A stretch of 64,000 bases of DNA from Burkholderiales bacterium (GTDB lineage Bacteria > Pseudomonadota > Gammaproteobacteria > Burkholderiales > Burkholderiaceae_C), in the NCBI GenBank assembly GCA_021414305.1, contig JAIOOS010000023.1, positions 99,188-163,187 on the forward strand. The letters are read 5' to 3'. The notes below the pieces were generated by a model. It was not told the DNA's origin. It ran no database searches and saw only the letters and a program-made list of their open reading frames with translations. Below, piece by piece: positions 26,663 to 35,801 of this stretch. How positions within the stretch are numbered: the stretch's first letter is position 1; the number at the start of each line of letters is the position of its first letter. The translations under genes were made by a program, and so were the position numbers.

Positions 26663-27298
26663 ATGGCAACCACCCGGACGGTGATCGTTCTAGCGGCTGG
26701 CGGCGGCACCCGGTTCATCGCCGACTCGCACAAGCTCGCGGCCCGCTTCAGCGGCGAGGCAAGCGTGCTCGCGACCACGCTCGGCCAGGCGATCGCCAGC
26801 CACCTGCACGTCGTCGTCGTCACCACCGAGCCGTTCGCCGACCTGGCGCGGCAAAGCGTGGCCGCCCGCGACGTGGTCGTCGTGCCCGAGGTCGGCGACA
26901 CCGGCTCGCCCGGGCTCGGCATGGGCTACTCGATCAGCGCCGGCGTCAGCGCCCGGCCGCACGCCGCGGGCTGGCTGATCCTGCCCGGCGACATGCCGCT
27001 GGTCCAGCCCTCGACGCTGGTCGCCGTGGCCCGGCTGCTCGACCACCATGCCGTCGTCTACGCCCAGCACCGCGGCAAGCGCGGTCATCCGGTCGGCTTC
27101 GGCCCCGAGCTCTATTCGGAGCTGGTGGCGCTGAGCGGCGACGAAGGCGCGCGCCGGCTGATCGCCCGCTACCCGGCGTTCGGCGTCGAGCTCGACGATC
27201 CGGGCATCCTGATCGACATCGACACCGAGGACGATCTCGAGTCGGCACGCCGTGCCGCGCCGCCGGCGCTGCGCGCGGCCGACGGCGTCAGGCCGTGA
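26663..27298 (+). CDS. MobA-like NTP transferase (molybdenum-cofactor cytidylyltransferase type)
   Basis: 211 residues with a nucleotidyltransferase fold. Opens with [20 protein letters not shown], the nucleotide-binding loop, then [13 protein letters not shown] and [15 protein letters not shown] with the metal-binding aspartate, [16 protein letters not shown], and [12 protein letters not shown] near the end. This matches MocA/MobA-like proteins, which attach CMP or GMP to molybdopterin. No molybdoenzyme gene is present in the window, so its partner is not visible. It converges on the ChaC-like gene with an 11-base overlap. Confidence 0.78.
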   Translation: MATTRTVIVLAAGGGTRFIADSHKLAARFSGEASVLATTLGQAIASHLHVVVVTTEPFADLARQSVAARDVVVVPEVGDTGSPGLGMGYSISAGVSARPHAAGWLILPGDMPLVQPSTLVAVARLLDHHAVVYAQHRGKRGHPVGFGPELYSELVALSGDEGARRLIARYPAFGVELDDPGILIDIDTEDDLESARRAAPPALRAADGVRP

Positions 27299-27896
27299 GC
27301 TCGTTGCGCCGGGCCAGGTCGACCAGGCGCTCGATGTCGCGGTCGCGGATGCCGCAATTGCGCAGCGACGTCGCCGTCTCGACGAGATAGGAGAGGGTGC
27401 TGCCGAAGCGGCCGTTGGCGGTGCGCAGGATCTCCACCATCTGCTCGTCGTCCACCCGCCCGGTGTGGCTGGGGCTGCGCCGGTCGAGGGTGAAGGCGAG
27501 GGCACGAACCACCCCCTGCGGCGTGCGGCAGGGCAGCCACTTCGGGTCGTAGATGCCGTTCGGCATCTCGCGCGCCCAGAGCCGCTCGAGCTCGGCTTCG
27601 ACCTGGGCGCGTTCCACCCGGTAGGCGCGGCCGCGGCACGAGCCGCCCTGCACCAGCGCGAAGACCAGCCCAGGGCACTCAGGCGTGCCGCGGTTGACGC
27701 GCGAGCGCATCGCCAAAGAGCGGTGCCAGCCGTAGACGGTGGCCGGCCGGTCCTCGACCGAATCGAACTCGGGCCGCCAGATCAGCGAGGCGTAGCCGAA
27801 GATCCAGGCGTCCTCGCCGTCCCAGGCGTCGACGGCTTCACGCAGCAGGCGTTCCGGATCGCGGCCGCCGGGCAGGAGGGGGTGATGTGTGTTCAT
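27288..27896 (-). CDS. ChaC-like gamma-glutamylcyclotransferase
   Basis: 202 residues. [13 protein letters not shown] (about 34-46) is the substrate-binding signature of ChaC-type enzymes, which degrade glutathione to 5-oxoproline and Cys-Gly. Further family features are [28 protein letters not shown] and the region [13 protein letters not shown] that holds the catalytic-type glutamate. Single gene in the minus orientation, overlapping the convergent nucleotidyltransferase gene at its 3' end and divergent from the OmpA-like gene. Confidence 0.82.
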   Translation of the reverse strand: MNTHHPLLPGGRDPERLLREAVDAWDGEDAWIFGYASLIWRPEFDSVEDRPATVYGWHRSLAMRSRVNRGTPECPGLVFALVQGGSCRGRAYRVERAQVEAELERLWAREMPNGIYDPKWLPCRTPQGVVRALAFTLDRRSPSHTGRVDDEQMVEILRTANGRFGSTLSYLVETATSLRNCGIRDRDIERLVDLARRNELTA

Positions 27897-27947
27897 CGCC
27901 GCCTAGAATCGGCGCCTGCAAAGCCGATCGGAGAACTCGGGGAAGTC

Positions 27948-28466
27948 ATGAGCGAACAAAAGAAGCCGCCGCAGAGCAATTCTTCACGCACCGTCGTCAT
28001 CGTCGCCGTGGCTGTGTTGATCGTGGTCGCCATTGCAGGAATCGTGCTCGCCGGGCGGAAAGCGCCGCCGGACGCTCCGGTGGCCACCGCGCCGACCGCG
28101 CCCGCGGCGACCGCCTCTGCCGCTTCAACGCCCGGGGCCCCCGCTTCGCCGACAGACGCGCTGCCGAAGGAAGTCGTTTTCGCGGCCGGGTCCGACAAGC
28201 TGCCGGCCGGCGCGAACGAGGGCCTGGCCCGCTTCGCCGACGCGGCGCGCTCCAGCGCCAGCTCGGTTCGCCTGAGCGCCCGCTTCCTCACCGGCGAGAA
28301 CAAGGCGCGCGACTCGGAGCTGGCCAAGGCACGCACCGGCGCGATCCACCATGCCCTCACCGCCAACGGCCTGAGCGGCGGCAAGATGCAGGTCGAGCTG
28401 ATCGAGATGCCGGCGGGAACCGTGACGCCCGAGATGGCGAACCGGGTCGATTTGACCCTTCGCTGA
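27948..28466 (+). CDS. membrane-anchored OmpA-like protein
   Basis: 172 residues: a short polar N-terminus, one transmembrane segment ([20 protein letters not shown], about 15-34), a Pro/Ala/Thr-rich linker, and a C-terminal region (about 70-172) resembling an OmpA-type domain ([20 protein letters not shown], then [16 protein letters not shown]). The conserved NxxLSxxRA motif is replaced by [15 protein letters not shown], so peptidoglycan binding is uncertain. A TAGAAT hexamer at 27904-27909 could be the -10 of its promoter. edd starts 32 bp downstream. Confidence 0.65.
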   Translation: MSEQKKPPQSNSSRTVVIVAVAVLIVVAIAGIVLAGRKAPPDAPVATAPTAPAATASAASTPGAPASPTDALPKEVVFAAGSDKLPAGANEGLARFADAARSSASSVRLSARFLTGENKARDSELAKARTGAIHHALTANGLSGGKMQVELIEMPAGTVTPEMANRVDLTLR

Positions 28467-28498
28467 GCAAGCATGGCTCTCGGCGCGAAGATCGCCCG

Positions 28499-30337
28499 AT
28501 GAAGCAGGGCATCGTCGAGGTCACCGAGCGCATTCGCGAGCGCAGCGCCGCCAGCCGGCGCGACTACCTGGCCCGGATCGCCGCGACCCTGGCCCGGCCG
28601 CGCGGCCCCGACCGCATGGGCTGCGCCAACCTCGCCCACGCCACCGCCGCGCTGCCGCCGGCCGACAAGCTGAGGATCGTCGCCGAGCGCGCGCCGAACA
28701 TCGGCGTCGTCAGCGCCTACAACGACATGCTGTCGGCCCACCAGCCCTACGAGCGCTTTCCAGCGCAGATCCGCGCGGCGGCGCACCGCCTCGGCGCCAC
28801 CGCGCAGGTGGCGGGCGGCGTGCCCGCCATGTGCGACGGCGTGACCCAGGGCCGCGAAGGCATGGAGCTGAGCCTGTTCTCGCGCGACACGATCGCCATG
28901 GGCACGGCGATCGCGCTCTCGCACGACGTCTTCGACGCCGCGCTGCTGCTCGGCATCTGCGACAAGATCGTGCCGGGCCTGCTGATCGGCGCGCTCCACT
29001 TCGGCCACCTGCCGTGCGTGTTCGTGCCCGGCGGGCCGATGTCGACCGGCCTGGCCAACAGCGAGAAGACCAAGGTGCGCGAGCAGTACGCGCTCGGCAA
29101 GGTCGGCCGCGACGCGCTCTACGCCGCCGAGTCGGCCTCGTACCACGGCCCCGGCACCTGCACCTTCTACGGCACCGCCAACAGCAACCAGATGCTGCTC
29201 GAGGCGATGGGCCTGCACGTGCCCGGCGCGGCCTTCATCCACCCGCATGCCGAGCTGCGCGAGGAGCTCACGGCCGAGGCGGTGCGCCTGGTGCTGGCGA
29301 ACGCCGGCTGGGCCGCCGCCGCGGCGGGTGACGAGGCGCGGGTCACGCCGATCGGCCGGCTGGTCGACGAGCGGACGATCGTCAACGCCATGGTCGCGCT
29401 GCTCGCCACCGGCGGCTCGACCAACCACCTGATCCACTGGGTGGCGGTGGCGCGCTCGGCCGGGATCGTCATCGACTGGACCGACTTCTCCACCCTTTCG
29501 CACCTCACGCCGCTGGTCGCGCGGGTCTATCCGAACGGCAGCGCCGACGTGAACCAGTTCCAGGCCGCCGGCGGACCGGGCTTCGTGATCCGCGAGCTGC
29601 TCGACGCCGGCTGCCTGCACGGCGACGTGCTCACGGTCGCGGCCGGCGGCCTCGCCGACTACACGAAGGTGCCGGGGCGCCAGGGCGCCCGGCTCGTCTG
29701 GTCGGCCCTGCCGGCGGCGAGCGGCGACGACACCATCCTGCGGCCGGCCGCACGGCCGTTCAGCGAGGAGGGCGGGCTGAAGCTGCTCGAGGGCAACTGC
29801 GGCCGCGCCTGCATCAAGGTCTCCTCCGTTCCGGCCGACCGCTGGACCGTCGAGGCGCCGGCGGCGGTGTTCGATTCGCAGGAGGCGATGCTCGCCGCCT
29901 TCGCCCGCCACGAACTCGACCGTGACGTCGTCGTCGTCGTCCGCTTCCAGGGGCCGCGGGCCAACGGGATGCCCGAACTGCACAAGCTGACGCCGCCGCT
30001 CGGCGCGCTGCAGAAGCAGGGCTTTCGCGTCGCCCTCGTCACCGACGGGCGAATGAGCGGCGCCTCGGGCCAGATCCCGGCGGCGATCCATGTCAGCCCC
30101 GAGGTGCTCGCCGGCGGCGCTCTTGGCAAGGTGCGCGACGGCGACCTGATGCGTGTCGACGCGGTGAACGGCCGCCTCGAAGCCCTGGTCGAGGCGGCCG
30201 AGTGGCAGGCGCGCGAAGTCGCCGCGCTCTCCGCCGAGGTCGCGCTCGCCAATGGCCACGGCATCGGCCGCGAGCTCTTCGCGGGGATGCGGCGCAACGT
30301 GCTCTCGGCCGAGGAGGGCGCCTGCACATGGCTGTAG
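28499..30337 (+). CDS. edd: 6-phosphogluconate dehydratase Edd
   Basis: 612-residue IlvD/Edd-family enzyme converting 6-phosphogluconate to 2-keto-3-deoxy-6-phosphogluconate. Iron-sulfur cysteines are in [21 protein letters not shown] and GNCGRACIK; other landmarks are [34 protein letters not shown] and [17 protein letters not shown]. Length is that of Edd rather than the shorter dihydroxyacid dehydratase. The last 10 bases overlap eda, so the two Entner-Doudoroff enzymes are translationally coupled. No zwf, pgl or edd regulator gene lies in the window. Confidence 0.95.
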   Translation: MKQGIVEVTERIRERSAASRRDYLARIAATLARPRGPDRMGCANLAHATAALPPADKLRIVAERAPNIGVVSAYNDMLSAHQPYERFPAQIRAAAHRLGATAQVAGGVPAMCDGVTQGREGMELSLFSRDTIAMGTAIALSHDVFDAALLLGICDKIVPGLLIGALHFGHLPCVFVPGGPMSTGLANSEKTKVREQYALGKVGRDALYAAESASYHGPGTCTFYGTANSNQMLLEAMGLHVPGAAFIHPHAELREELTAEAVRLVLANAGWAAAAAGDEARVTPIGRLVDERTIVNAMVALLATGGSTNHLIHWVAVARSAGIVIDWTDFSTLSHLTPLVARVYPNGSADVNQFQAAGGPGFVIRELLDAGCLHGDVLTVAAGGLADYTKVPGRQGARLVWSALPAASGDDTILRPAARPFSEEGGLKLLEGNCGRACIKVSSVPADRWTVEAPAAVFDSQEAMLAAFARHELDRDVVVVVRFQGPRANGMPELHKLTPPLGALQKQGFRVALVTDGRMSGASGQIPAAIHVSPEVLAGGALGKVRDGDLMRVDAVNGRLEALVEAAEWQAREVAALSAEVALANGHGIGRELFAGMRRNVLSAEEGACTWL

Positions 30338-30987
30338 CCGACCGCGGCGCGCCGTTCGAGCCGATCGACCTCGCCGGCTTCGGGCCGGTGATCCCGGTGA
30401 TCGTGATCGAGCGGGTCGAGCACGCGGTGCCGATGGCGCGGGCGCTGGTCGAAGGCGGCGTGCGAGTGCTCGAGGTCACGCTGCGCACCGCGGCTGCGCT
30501 CGGCGCGATCGAGGCGATCGCGCGCGAGGTTCCCGAGGCGATCGTCGGGGCCGGCACGCTGCGGCACGCCGGCGATGTGCAGGCGGCGCGCTCGGCAGGG
30601 GCTCGTTTCGGCGTCAGCCCGGGCTACAGCGCCGCGGTTGCCGCCGCATGCCGGGCGAGCGGCCTGCCCCTCCTGCCCGGGGTCGCGACCGCGAGCGAAG
30701 TGATGCAGGCGGCCGACGACGGCTATCGCTTCCTGAAGTTCTTTCCCGCCTCGGCGGCCGGCGGCCCGGCAATGTTGAAGGCCTGGGCCAGCCCGTTCGC
30801 CGACATCGTGTTCTGCCCGACCGGCGGCATCGGCGTCGACAGTGCACCGGGCTGGCTGGCCCTGCCCAATGTGAGGGTCGTCGGCGGCTCGTGGCTGACC
30901 CCGGCCGACGCCTTTCTTGCCCAGGACTGGGCGCGGATCCGGCAGCTCGCGCAGGGGGCGAGTGCCTTGTCGCGCCCGCCGGCGTAG
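30328..30987 (+). CDS. eda: KDPG aldolase Eda
   Basis: 219-residue class I aldolase, cleaving 2-keto-3-deoxy-6-phosphogluconate to pyruvate and glyceraldehyde 3-phosphate. Key elements: [10 protein letters not shown] with the catalytic glutamate, EAIVGAGTL, and the Schiff-base lysine in [15 protein letters not shown] and VVGGSWLTP form the phosphate site. Starts 10 bases before the edd stop. Convergent with the DUF3422 gene, 20 bp apart, with no obvious terminator. Confidence 0.94.
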   Translation: MAVADRGAPFEPIDLAGFGPVIPVIVIERVEHAVPMARALVEGGVRVLEVTLRTAAALGAIEAIAREVPEAIVGAGTLRHAGDVQAARSAGARFGVSPGYSAAVAAACRASGLPLLPGVATASEVMQAADDGYRFLKFFPASAAGGPAMLKAWASPFADIVFCPTGGIGVDSAPGWLALPNVRVVGGSWLTPADAFLAQDWARIRQLAQGASALSRPPA

Positions 30988-31007
30988 CGGCCCCGGATCT
31001 CCGACGC

Positions 31008-32318
31008 TCAGGCGTCCCGGGCCTCGGGATCGTCCCGGTAGATTCTTCTGCGCGCGGCACGCGTGCTCGCCAGCACGGCCACGGCGAGCAGCGGGATGCT
31101 GAGGGCCACGACCAGCTCGGGCTCGAGCCCCGGCGCATAGTGGTGCAGGCCCTTCGCCAGGTAGCCCACCAGGCCGGACGCGTAGTAGACGATCGCCGCC
31201 ACCGACAGGCCTTCGACGGTTTGCTGCAGGCGCAGCTGCATCTTCGCGCGCCGGTCCATCGAGGCGAGCAGGAACTGGTTCTGCCGCTCGCTGGCGATGT
31301 CGACCCGCGTCGACAGCAGGGCGCTCGCCCGGGCGACGCGCTCGGAACAGCCCTGCAGCCGTTGCGCCACGGTCGCGCAGGTGGCGAGTGCCGGCGAGAA
31401 GCGCCGCGTCATGAACTCGCCGATCGGCTGTATGCCCGGGAGACGGCGCTCCCGCAGCTCGCCGATGCGCGTCGCCACCAGCTCTCCGTAGGCGCGGCAG
31501 GCATTGAAGCGGAACTGGCTTTCGCCCAGCCCGCTCTCCACCTCGGCGGCAAGGCGCGTGACCTCGTGCAGCAGGGTTTCGTCGTCGCCGCGTGCGGCGG
31601 CGATGTCGGCGGTGACCGAAGCGAGCGCCGCTTCGATGGAGGCCAGCCGCGAAGACTGCTTGCGCGCGACCGGCAAGGCCAGCAGGGCCATCATGCGGTA
31701 GGTCTCGATCTCGAACAGGCGCTGCAGCATCCGGCCGGCCTGGCGCGGCGTGCAGCCGGTGTCGACGAGAAGGAAGCGCAGGAAGCCGTCGGTCGAGACG
31801 CGAAAGTCGGTGAATGCGGCCGCCGCGCCTTCGCCGACGTCGCTGCCGATCACGACGTTGCCGCCGAAGTAGCGCGCGAGGAAGGCGTTGTCGATGCCGC
31901 CGGGCGGCTGCTCGACGAGCTCGGCGTGCGCCGCGGCCAGGGTCAGGCCGGGGATCTCGTGCAGCCACTCCGCCGGCACCGCTTCCACCGCGCTCGCGAA
32001 CCGCGACGCTTCTTCCGCTCCAGAAAGAAAGAAGGTGTAGCTCGAGAACTCGCCGTGTCGCTCCCAGCGCAGCTTCAGCTCGCCGAGGCCGCTGCTGAAA
32101 TGACTGGCTTCCGCTGCCGGAGGCGCCACGCCCCACAGCGCGCAGAGCCGGGCGAGGTGCTCGAGCTCGCGCTGGCGATCGCCGGCGTCGACCAGCACGG
32201 CGACGGTGCTGGCGCGCGAAGGCGACTCGATCGATTCCGAGGGCCGGGCATGAACTTCGTCGGCGAGCACGCGACGCAGCGGATGTTCGGCGGCGAGGAG
32301 GAGGCTTGTCGGGTTCAT
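31008..32318 (-). CDS. DUF3422 family membrane protein
   Basis: 436 residues. HPLRRVLADEVHARPSE near the N-terminus is the signature of DUF3422, found mostly in proteobacteria. The middle is helical and charged, and two hydrophobic segments lie at the C-terminus (GLSVAAIVYYASGLVGYLAK and LVVALSIPLLAVAVLAS). The function of the family is unknown. The ATG at 32318 lies 34 bp after the sbtA stop, so the two are probably one operon; that makes a link to inorganic carbon uptake worth testing, though the family occurs in many other contexts. Confidence 0.8.
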   Translation of the reverse strand: MNPTSLLLAAEHPLRRVLADEVHARPSESIESPSRASTVAVLVDAGDRQRELEHLARLCALWGVAPPAAEASHFSSGLGELKLRWERHGEFSSYTFFLSGAEEASRFASAVEAVPAEWLHEIPGLTLAAAHAELVEQPPGGIDNAFLARYFGGNVVIGSDVGEGAAAAFTDFRVSTDGFLRFLLVDTGCTPRQAGRMLQRLFEIETYRMMALLALPVARKQSSRLASIEAALASVTADIAAARGDDETLLHEVTRLAAEVESGLGESQFRFNACRAYGELVATRIGELRERRLPGIQPIGEFMTRRFSPALATCATVAQRLQGCSERVARASALLSTRVDIASERQNQFLLASMDRRAKMQLRLQQTVEGLSVAAIVYYASGLVGYLAKGLHHYAPGLEPELVVALSIPLLAVAVLASTRAARRRIYRDDPEARDA

Positions 32319-32352
32319 GCCGGATTCTCCGCCGAGCTTTCGGGACAGCACA

Positions 32353-33354
32353 CTAGTGGAGCAGGTAAACCGCGGCACCGACGTAGAGCGGTATGCCGAG
32401 CAGGATGTTCATCGGAAACGTGAGCCCGAGCGACATCCCGAAGTAGAGCGAAGGATGGGCCTCCGGAATGGCATGGCGCAGCACGGCGGGCACGGCGATG
32501 TACGACGCGCTCGCGGCGAGGACGGCGAGCAGCGCGCCGTCGCCGACCGACAGGCCGGCAGCCCCGGCCAGGGCGAGCGCCAGGCCCGCGTGCAGCGGCG
32601 GCGCTGCCACGCCGTACAGGATGACGACCGGTGGACGGCCCCTGAGCGAGCCGAGGTTGCGGGCGACAAGCAGCCCCATGTCGAGCAGGAAGAAGGCAAG
32701 CATTCCCTTGAACAGATCGCCGGAGAAGGGCTGCATGGAGGCCTTGCCGGCATCGCCGCTCACGAGTCCGACGAGCATCGAGCCGAGCAGCAGCATCTGC
32801 GGGCCGGATGTCAGCGCTTCGCGGATGACGCCGCCGAGCGAGAACGAGGTGGGGGAAGTCGGCGCGGCCGGGCCGTCGCTTGGACCCGCAGCGTGTCGCG
32901 AGGCGGCGTCGCGGCGCAGGAGATTCGCCGCGATCAGTGCCAGAACGATCGCTGGCGACTCCATCAGCGCCATGGCCGCCGCCATGTGGCCGCCGTAGAC
33001 GACGCCGCGCTCGTCCAGGTACTGGGTGGCGGTGATGAAGGTCACCGCGCTGACGGAGCCGTAGGTCGCGGCCACGGCGGCGGCGTCGAACGCCGGCAGA
33101 AACCGGCGGAGAACGAAGTAGGCCGAGAGCGGAACGACGAGGGCCAGCACGACGGCACAGCCGAGCCCGACGGCGACCTCGGCCGTCACGCCCGAACGGG
33201 CCAGGGCGTAGCCGCCCTTCAGGCCCAGCGCCATCAGCAGGTAGAGCGAGAGAAAGCGCGAGATCGCGGCGGGAATCTGCAGGTCCGACTTCACCAGGCC
33301 GGCAAATATGCCCAGCGCGAAGAAGAGAACTGCCGGATCGAGAAAACTGTTCAT
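32353..33354 (-). CDS. sbtA: SbtA-type sodium-dependent bicarbonate transporter
   Basis: 333-residue polytopic protein of the SbtA family (DUF897), about ten hydrophobic helices in two halves joined by a polar loop (about 148-170). Typical: DPAVLFFALGIFAGLVKSDL at the start, AATYGSVSAVTFITA, and the second-half counterpart ASASYIAVPAVLRHAIPEA. In cyanobacteria SbtA imports bicarbonate with sodium and is gated by the PII-like SbtB; no sbtB gene is seen here. Divergent from a LysR regulator across 96 bp, the usual arrangement for CmpR/CbbR-type control of carbon uptake. Confidence 0.85.
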   Translation of the reverse strand: MNSFLDPAVLFFALGIFAGLVKSDLQIPAAISRFLSLYLLMALGLKGGYALARSGVTAEVAVGLGCAVVLALVVPLSAYFVLRRFLPAFDAAAVAATYGSVSAVTFITATQYLDERGVVYGGHMAAAMALMESPAIVLALIAANLLRRDAASRHAAGPSDGPAAPTSPTSFSLGGVIREALTSGPQMLLLGSMLVGLVSGDAGKASMQPFSGDLFKGMLAFFLLDMGLLVARNLGSLRGRPPVVILYGVAAPPLHAGLALALAGAAGLSVGDGALLAVLAASASYIAVPAVLRHAIPEAHPSLYFGMSLGLTFPMNILLGIPLYVGAAVYLLH

Positions 33355-33410
33355 CGGCGGACGACGGATCGAGGAGTCGGCGCGGATGCTAGAGGCGCAG
33401 GCTCTTCAGG

Positions 33411-33427
33411 TAAATTCGATATTTCAA
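33411..33427. promoter_or_regulatory. candidate LysR-type regulator site
   Basis: AT-rich TAAATTCGATATTTCAA in an otherwise GC-rich gap between sbtA and the divergent LysR gene. It contains dyad arms AAAT / ATTT and a T-N11-A spacing (33415 to 33427), as expected for a LysR-family box. Position 24-40 bp before the LysR start fits autoregulation. Weak evidence on sequence alone. Confidence 0.35.
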
Positions 33428-33450
33428 GGCAATCACATAGAAGAACGGCT

Positions 33451-34344
33451 ATGCATGCCACCTTTCGCCAGCTCCGCCTGATGCTGGCCCTGGCCGACAC
33501 CGGCAGCGTCTCGGCCGCCGCGCGTGCCTGTCACGTGAGCCAGCCCACGGTGTCGATGCAGCTCAAGGCCTTGGCCGAGTCGGTAGGCCTGCCGCTCTAC
33601 GAACAGCGAGGCCGCAGGCTGCATCTCACGGCGATGGGCGAAGCCCTGGCCCGGCGGGCTCGCAACATGTCCAACGAGTGGGCGGCCTTCGAGCAGGAAG
33701 TGGCCGCGGAAAAGGGGCTGACGCGGGGTCGCCTCCGACTTTCCATCGCCAGCACCGCGAAGTACTTCGTGCCGCGGATGCTGGGCACGTTCTGCGCCCG
33801 CTATCCCGACATCGACATCGAGCTGCAGGTACTCAATCGCGATGGCGTCGTCGAGCGCTTGCGCAACCATCGGGACGATCTCTACATCATGTCGATGCCG
33901 CCGGTCGACATGGCGCTGGAGCAGCGCATGTTCCTGGCCAATCCGCTGGTGGTCGTCGCGCCGCTGCACCATGGTCTGGCGGGGCGCGGCTCGATCGGGC
34001 TGCCGAGACTTGCGCGCGAGCGCTTCATCCTTCGGGAGCGGGGCTCCGGCACGCGACTGGCCTGCGACGCGCACTTCGCCGCGCTCGGATTCCGGCCGAC
34101 GGTGAGGCTGGAACTGGGCAGCAACGAGGCGATCCGCCATGCCGTGGCCGCCGACCTTGGGCTCGCGGTCCTGTTGATGCATGCCATCGGGCCGGCCGAA
34201 GCGAGCGCCCGGGTGGCGGTTCTGAAGGTGCGCGGGTTTCCGGTCCAGTCCAGCTGGTTCGTCATTCACCCCAAGGGCAAGCGGCTCTCGCCGATCGCCG
34301 CGGAGTTCTCCGCGCACCTGCAGGCGACGGCCGGCGCGGGATGA
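33451..34344 (+). CDS. LysR family transcriptional regulator
   Basis: 297 residues. N-terminal winged helix-turn-helix (about 4-63: LALADTGSVSAAARACHVSQ then PTVSMQLKALAE), and a periplasmic-binding-like effector domain from about 92. The N-terminal pattern and effector domain resemble CbbR/CmpR and CysB-like members, which respond to carbon metabolites, but this is an impression. Its divergent position next to sbtA makes that gene the likely target. It ends 4 bp from the convergent gloA stop. Confidence 0.85.
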   Translation: MHATFRQLRLMLALADTGSVSAAARACHVSQPTVSMQLKALAESVGLPLYEQRGRRLHLTAMGEALARRARNMSNEWAAFEQEVAAEKGLTRGRLRLSIASTAKYFVPRMLGTFCARYPDIDIELQVLNRDGVVERLRNHRDDLYIMSMPPVDMALEQRMFLANPLVVVAPLHHGLAGRGSIGLPRLARERFILRERGSGTRLACDAHFAALGFRPTVRLELGSNEAIRHAVAADLGLAVLLMHAIGPAEASARVAVLKVRGFPVQSSWFVIHPKGKRLSPIAAEFSAHLQATAGAG

Positions 34345-34348
34345 GGCC

Positions 34349-34725
<377 letters not shown>

Positions 34726-34729
<4 letters not shown>

Positions 34730-35274
34730 GGTGCGTCGAGGATGAAGCAGGTGGTGGAGCCGTGAGCGTACAGCTTGCCGTCGGGACCGGTGAGCCGGCC
34801 TTCGGCGGTGGCCATGCGGCCGCCGGAATGGACGATGGTCGCTTCGGCACGCACCAACGGAGTCTTGTCGGTCAGCGGGCGCACGATGTTGATCTTCAGC
34901 TCTGCGGTGGTATAGGCCTTGCCTGCCGGCAGCATCGACTGCACGACGCAGCCGAGCGCCGAGTCGAGAAGGGTGGCGAACCAGCCGCCATGCACCGTCC
35001 CCATCGGGTTGTAGTGCTCGAGCGAGGGCCGTCCCTGGAACGCGACCCGGCCGACCTCGGCCAGCACGAGCGTGAAGTCCAGCGTCTTCGTGATCGGCGG
35101 CGCGGGGAGCGTGCCGTCGATCAGGGCGCGCAGCATCTCCACGCCCGACAGGCCGGTGATCTGCTCGCGCGTCGAGACGCCGTAGCCGCTGACCGCCGCG
35201 CGCGCCCGCTGGTCGAGTGCCTGCCACTCGGCGAGATGGTTCACGGCGGCGCCCTTGTTGTCCTCCAGGCTCAT
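34726..35274 (-). CDS. PaaI-type hotdog thioesterase
   Basis: 182 residues with one hotdog domain (about 60-178): [20 protein letters not shown] carries the HGG signature of PaaI-type thioesterases and [20 protein letters not shown] follows. The family hydrolyses acyl- or aroyl-CoA thioesters. An N-terminal helical extension of about 55 residues is common in this subgroup. GGAGAAAG lies 5 bases before the ATG. Probably controlled by the divergent MarR regulator through the palindrome at 35305-35318. Confidence 0.83.
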
Positions 35275-35290
35275 GCGCTTTCTCCGACAG

Positions 35291-35333
35291 TTGCAGATGC
35301 AAGAATTGTAGCTACAATCATCAGATGGTCAAA
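35291..35333. promoter_or_regulatory. overlapping divergent promoters with a 14-bp palindromic operator
   Basis: The perfect palindrome ATTGTAGCTACAAT (35305-35318) supplies a -10 (TACAAT) on both strands. Plus strand: TTGCAG (35291-35296), 16 bp, TACAAT (35313-35318), then six bases to the marR ATG. Minus strand: TTGACC (35332-35327), 16 bp, TACAAT (35310-35305), with a 24-base leader to the thioesterase ATG. A MarR dimer bound here would block both promoters. Confidence 0.65.
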
Positions 35334-35801
35334 GCACAGACGACGACAGCCCCTGCCGGGGCGACCCCGCGCGGCTGCACGAACCTCAAGCTGCGCCAGC
35401 TCACCCGCCGGGTGAGCCAGCACTACGACCGGATCGTCGGCGCCGCCGGCCTGAAGACGACGCAGTACTCGCTGCTCTCCTACGTGACCCGGCTCGGCCC
35501 GGCCCGGCCCGGCGACATCGCCGACGCGATGGAGATGGACGCCTCCACACTCACCCGGAACCTGCAGCCGATGGTCGCCAACGGCTGGATCGAGGTCGGC
35601 CCCGGCGCCGACGGCCGCTCGCGCTGGGTAACGGCCACCGCGGCCGGCAAGGCCAAGCATGCCGAGGCGCAGCGCGAATGGAAGCGGGCGCAGCTTGCGC
35701 TCAACGCCCGGCTGGGCGAGGCGCGGGTGGTCGCCCTGCACGCCCTGCTCGACGACTGCCTGGCGAAGATCAACGACATCGAGGAGCCTGTCCATGGCTG
35801 A
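35325..35801 (+). CDS. MarR family transcriptional regulator
   Basis: 158 residues with a winged helix-turn-helix (about 30-120): TQYSLLSYVTRLGPARPGDI, then ADAMEMDASTLTRNLQPMVA as recognition region, and the wing GADGRSRWVTATAAG. MarR proteins usually repress and are released by phenolic or oxidised ligands. The ATG lies six bases after a good -10 hexamer, so its mRNA may be leaderless. Its 3' end overlaps the MFS gene by 8 bases, so regulator and transporter are co-transcribed. Confidence 0.88.
   Translation: MVKAQTTTAPAGATPRGCTNLKLRQLTRRVSQHYDRIVGAAGLKTTQYSLLSYVTRLGPARPGDIADAMEMDASTLTRNLQPMVANGWIEVGPGADGRSRWVTATAAGKAKHAEAQREWKRAQLALNARLGEARVVALHALLDDCLAKINDIEEPVHG

Noticed and set aside
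27948..28466. Peptidoglycan-anchoring OmpA/Pal lipoprotein
   Set aside because: It has a transmembrane helix and no lipobox, and the peptidoglycan-binding motif is poorly conserved; described only as OmpA-like.
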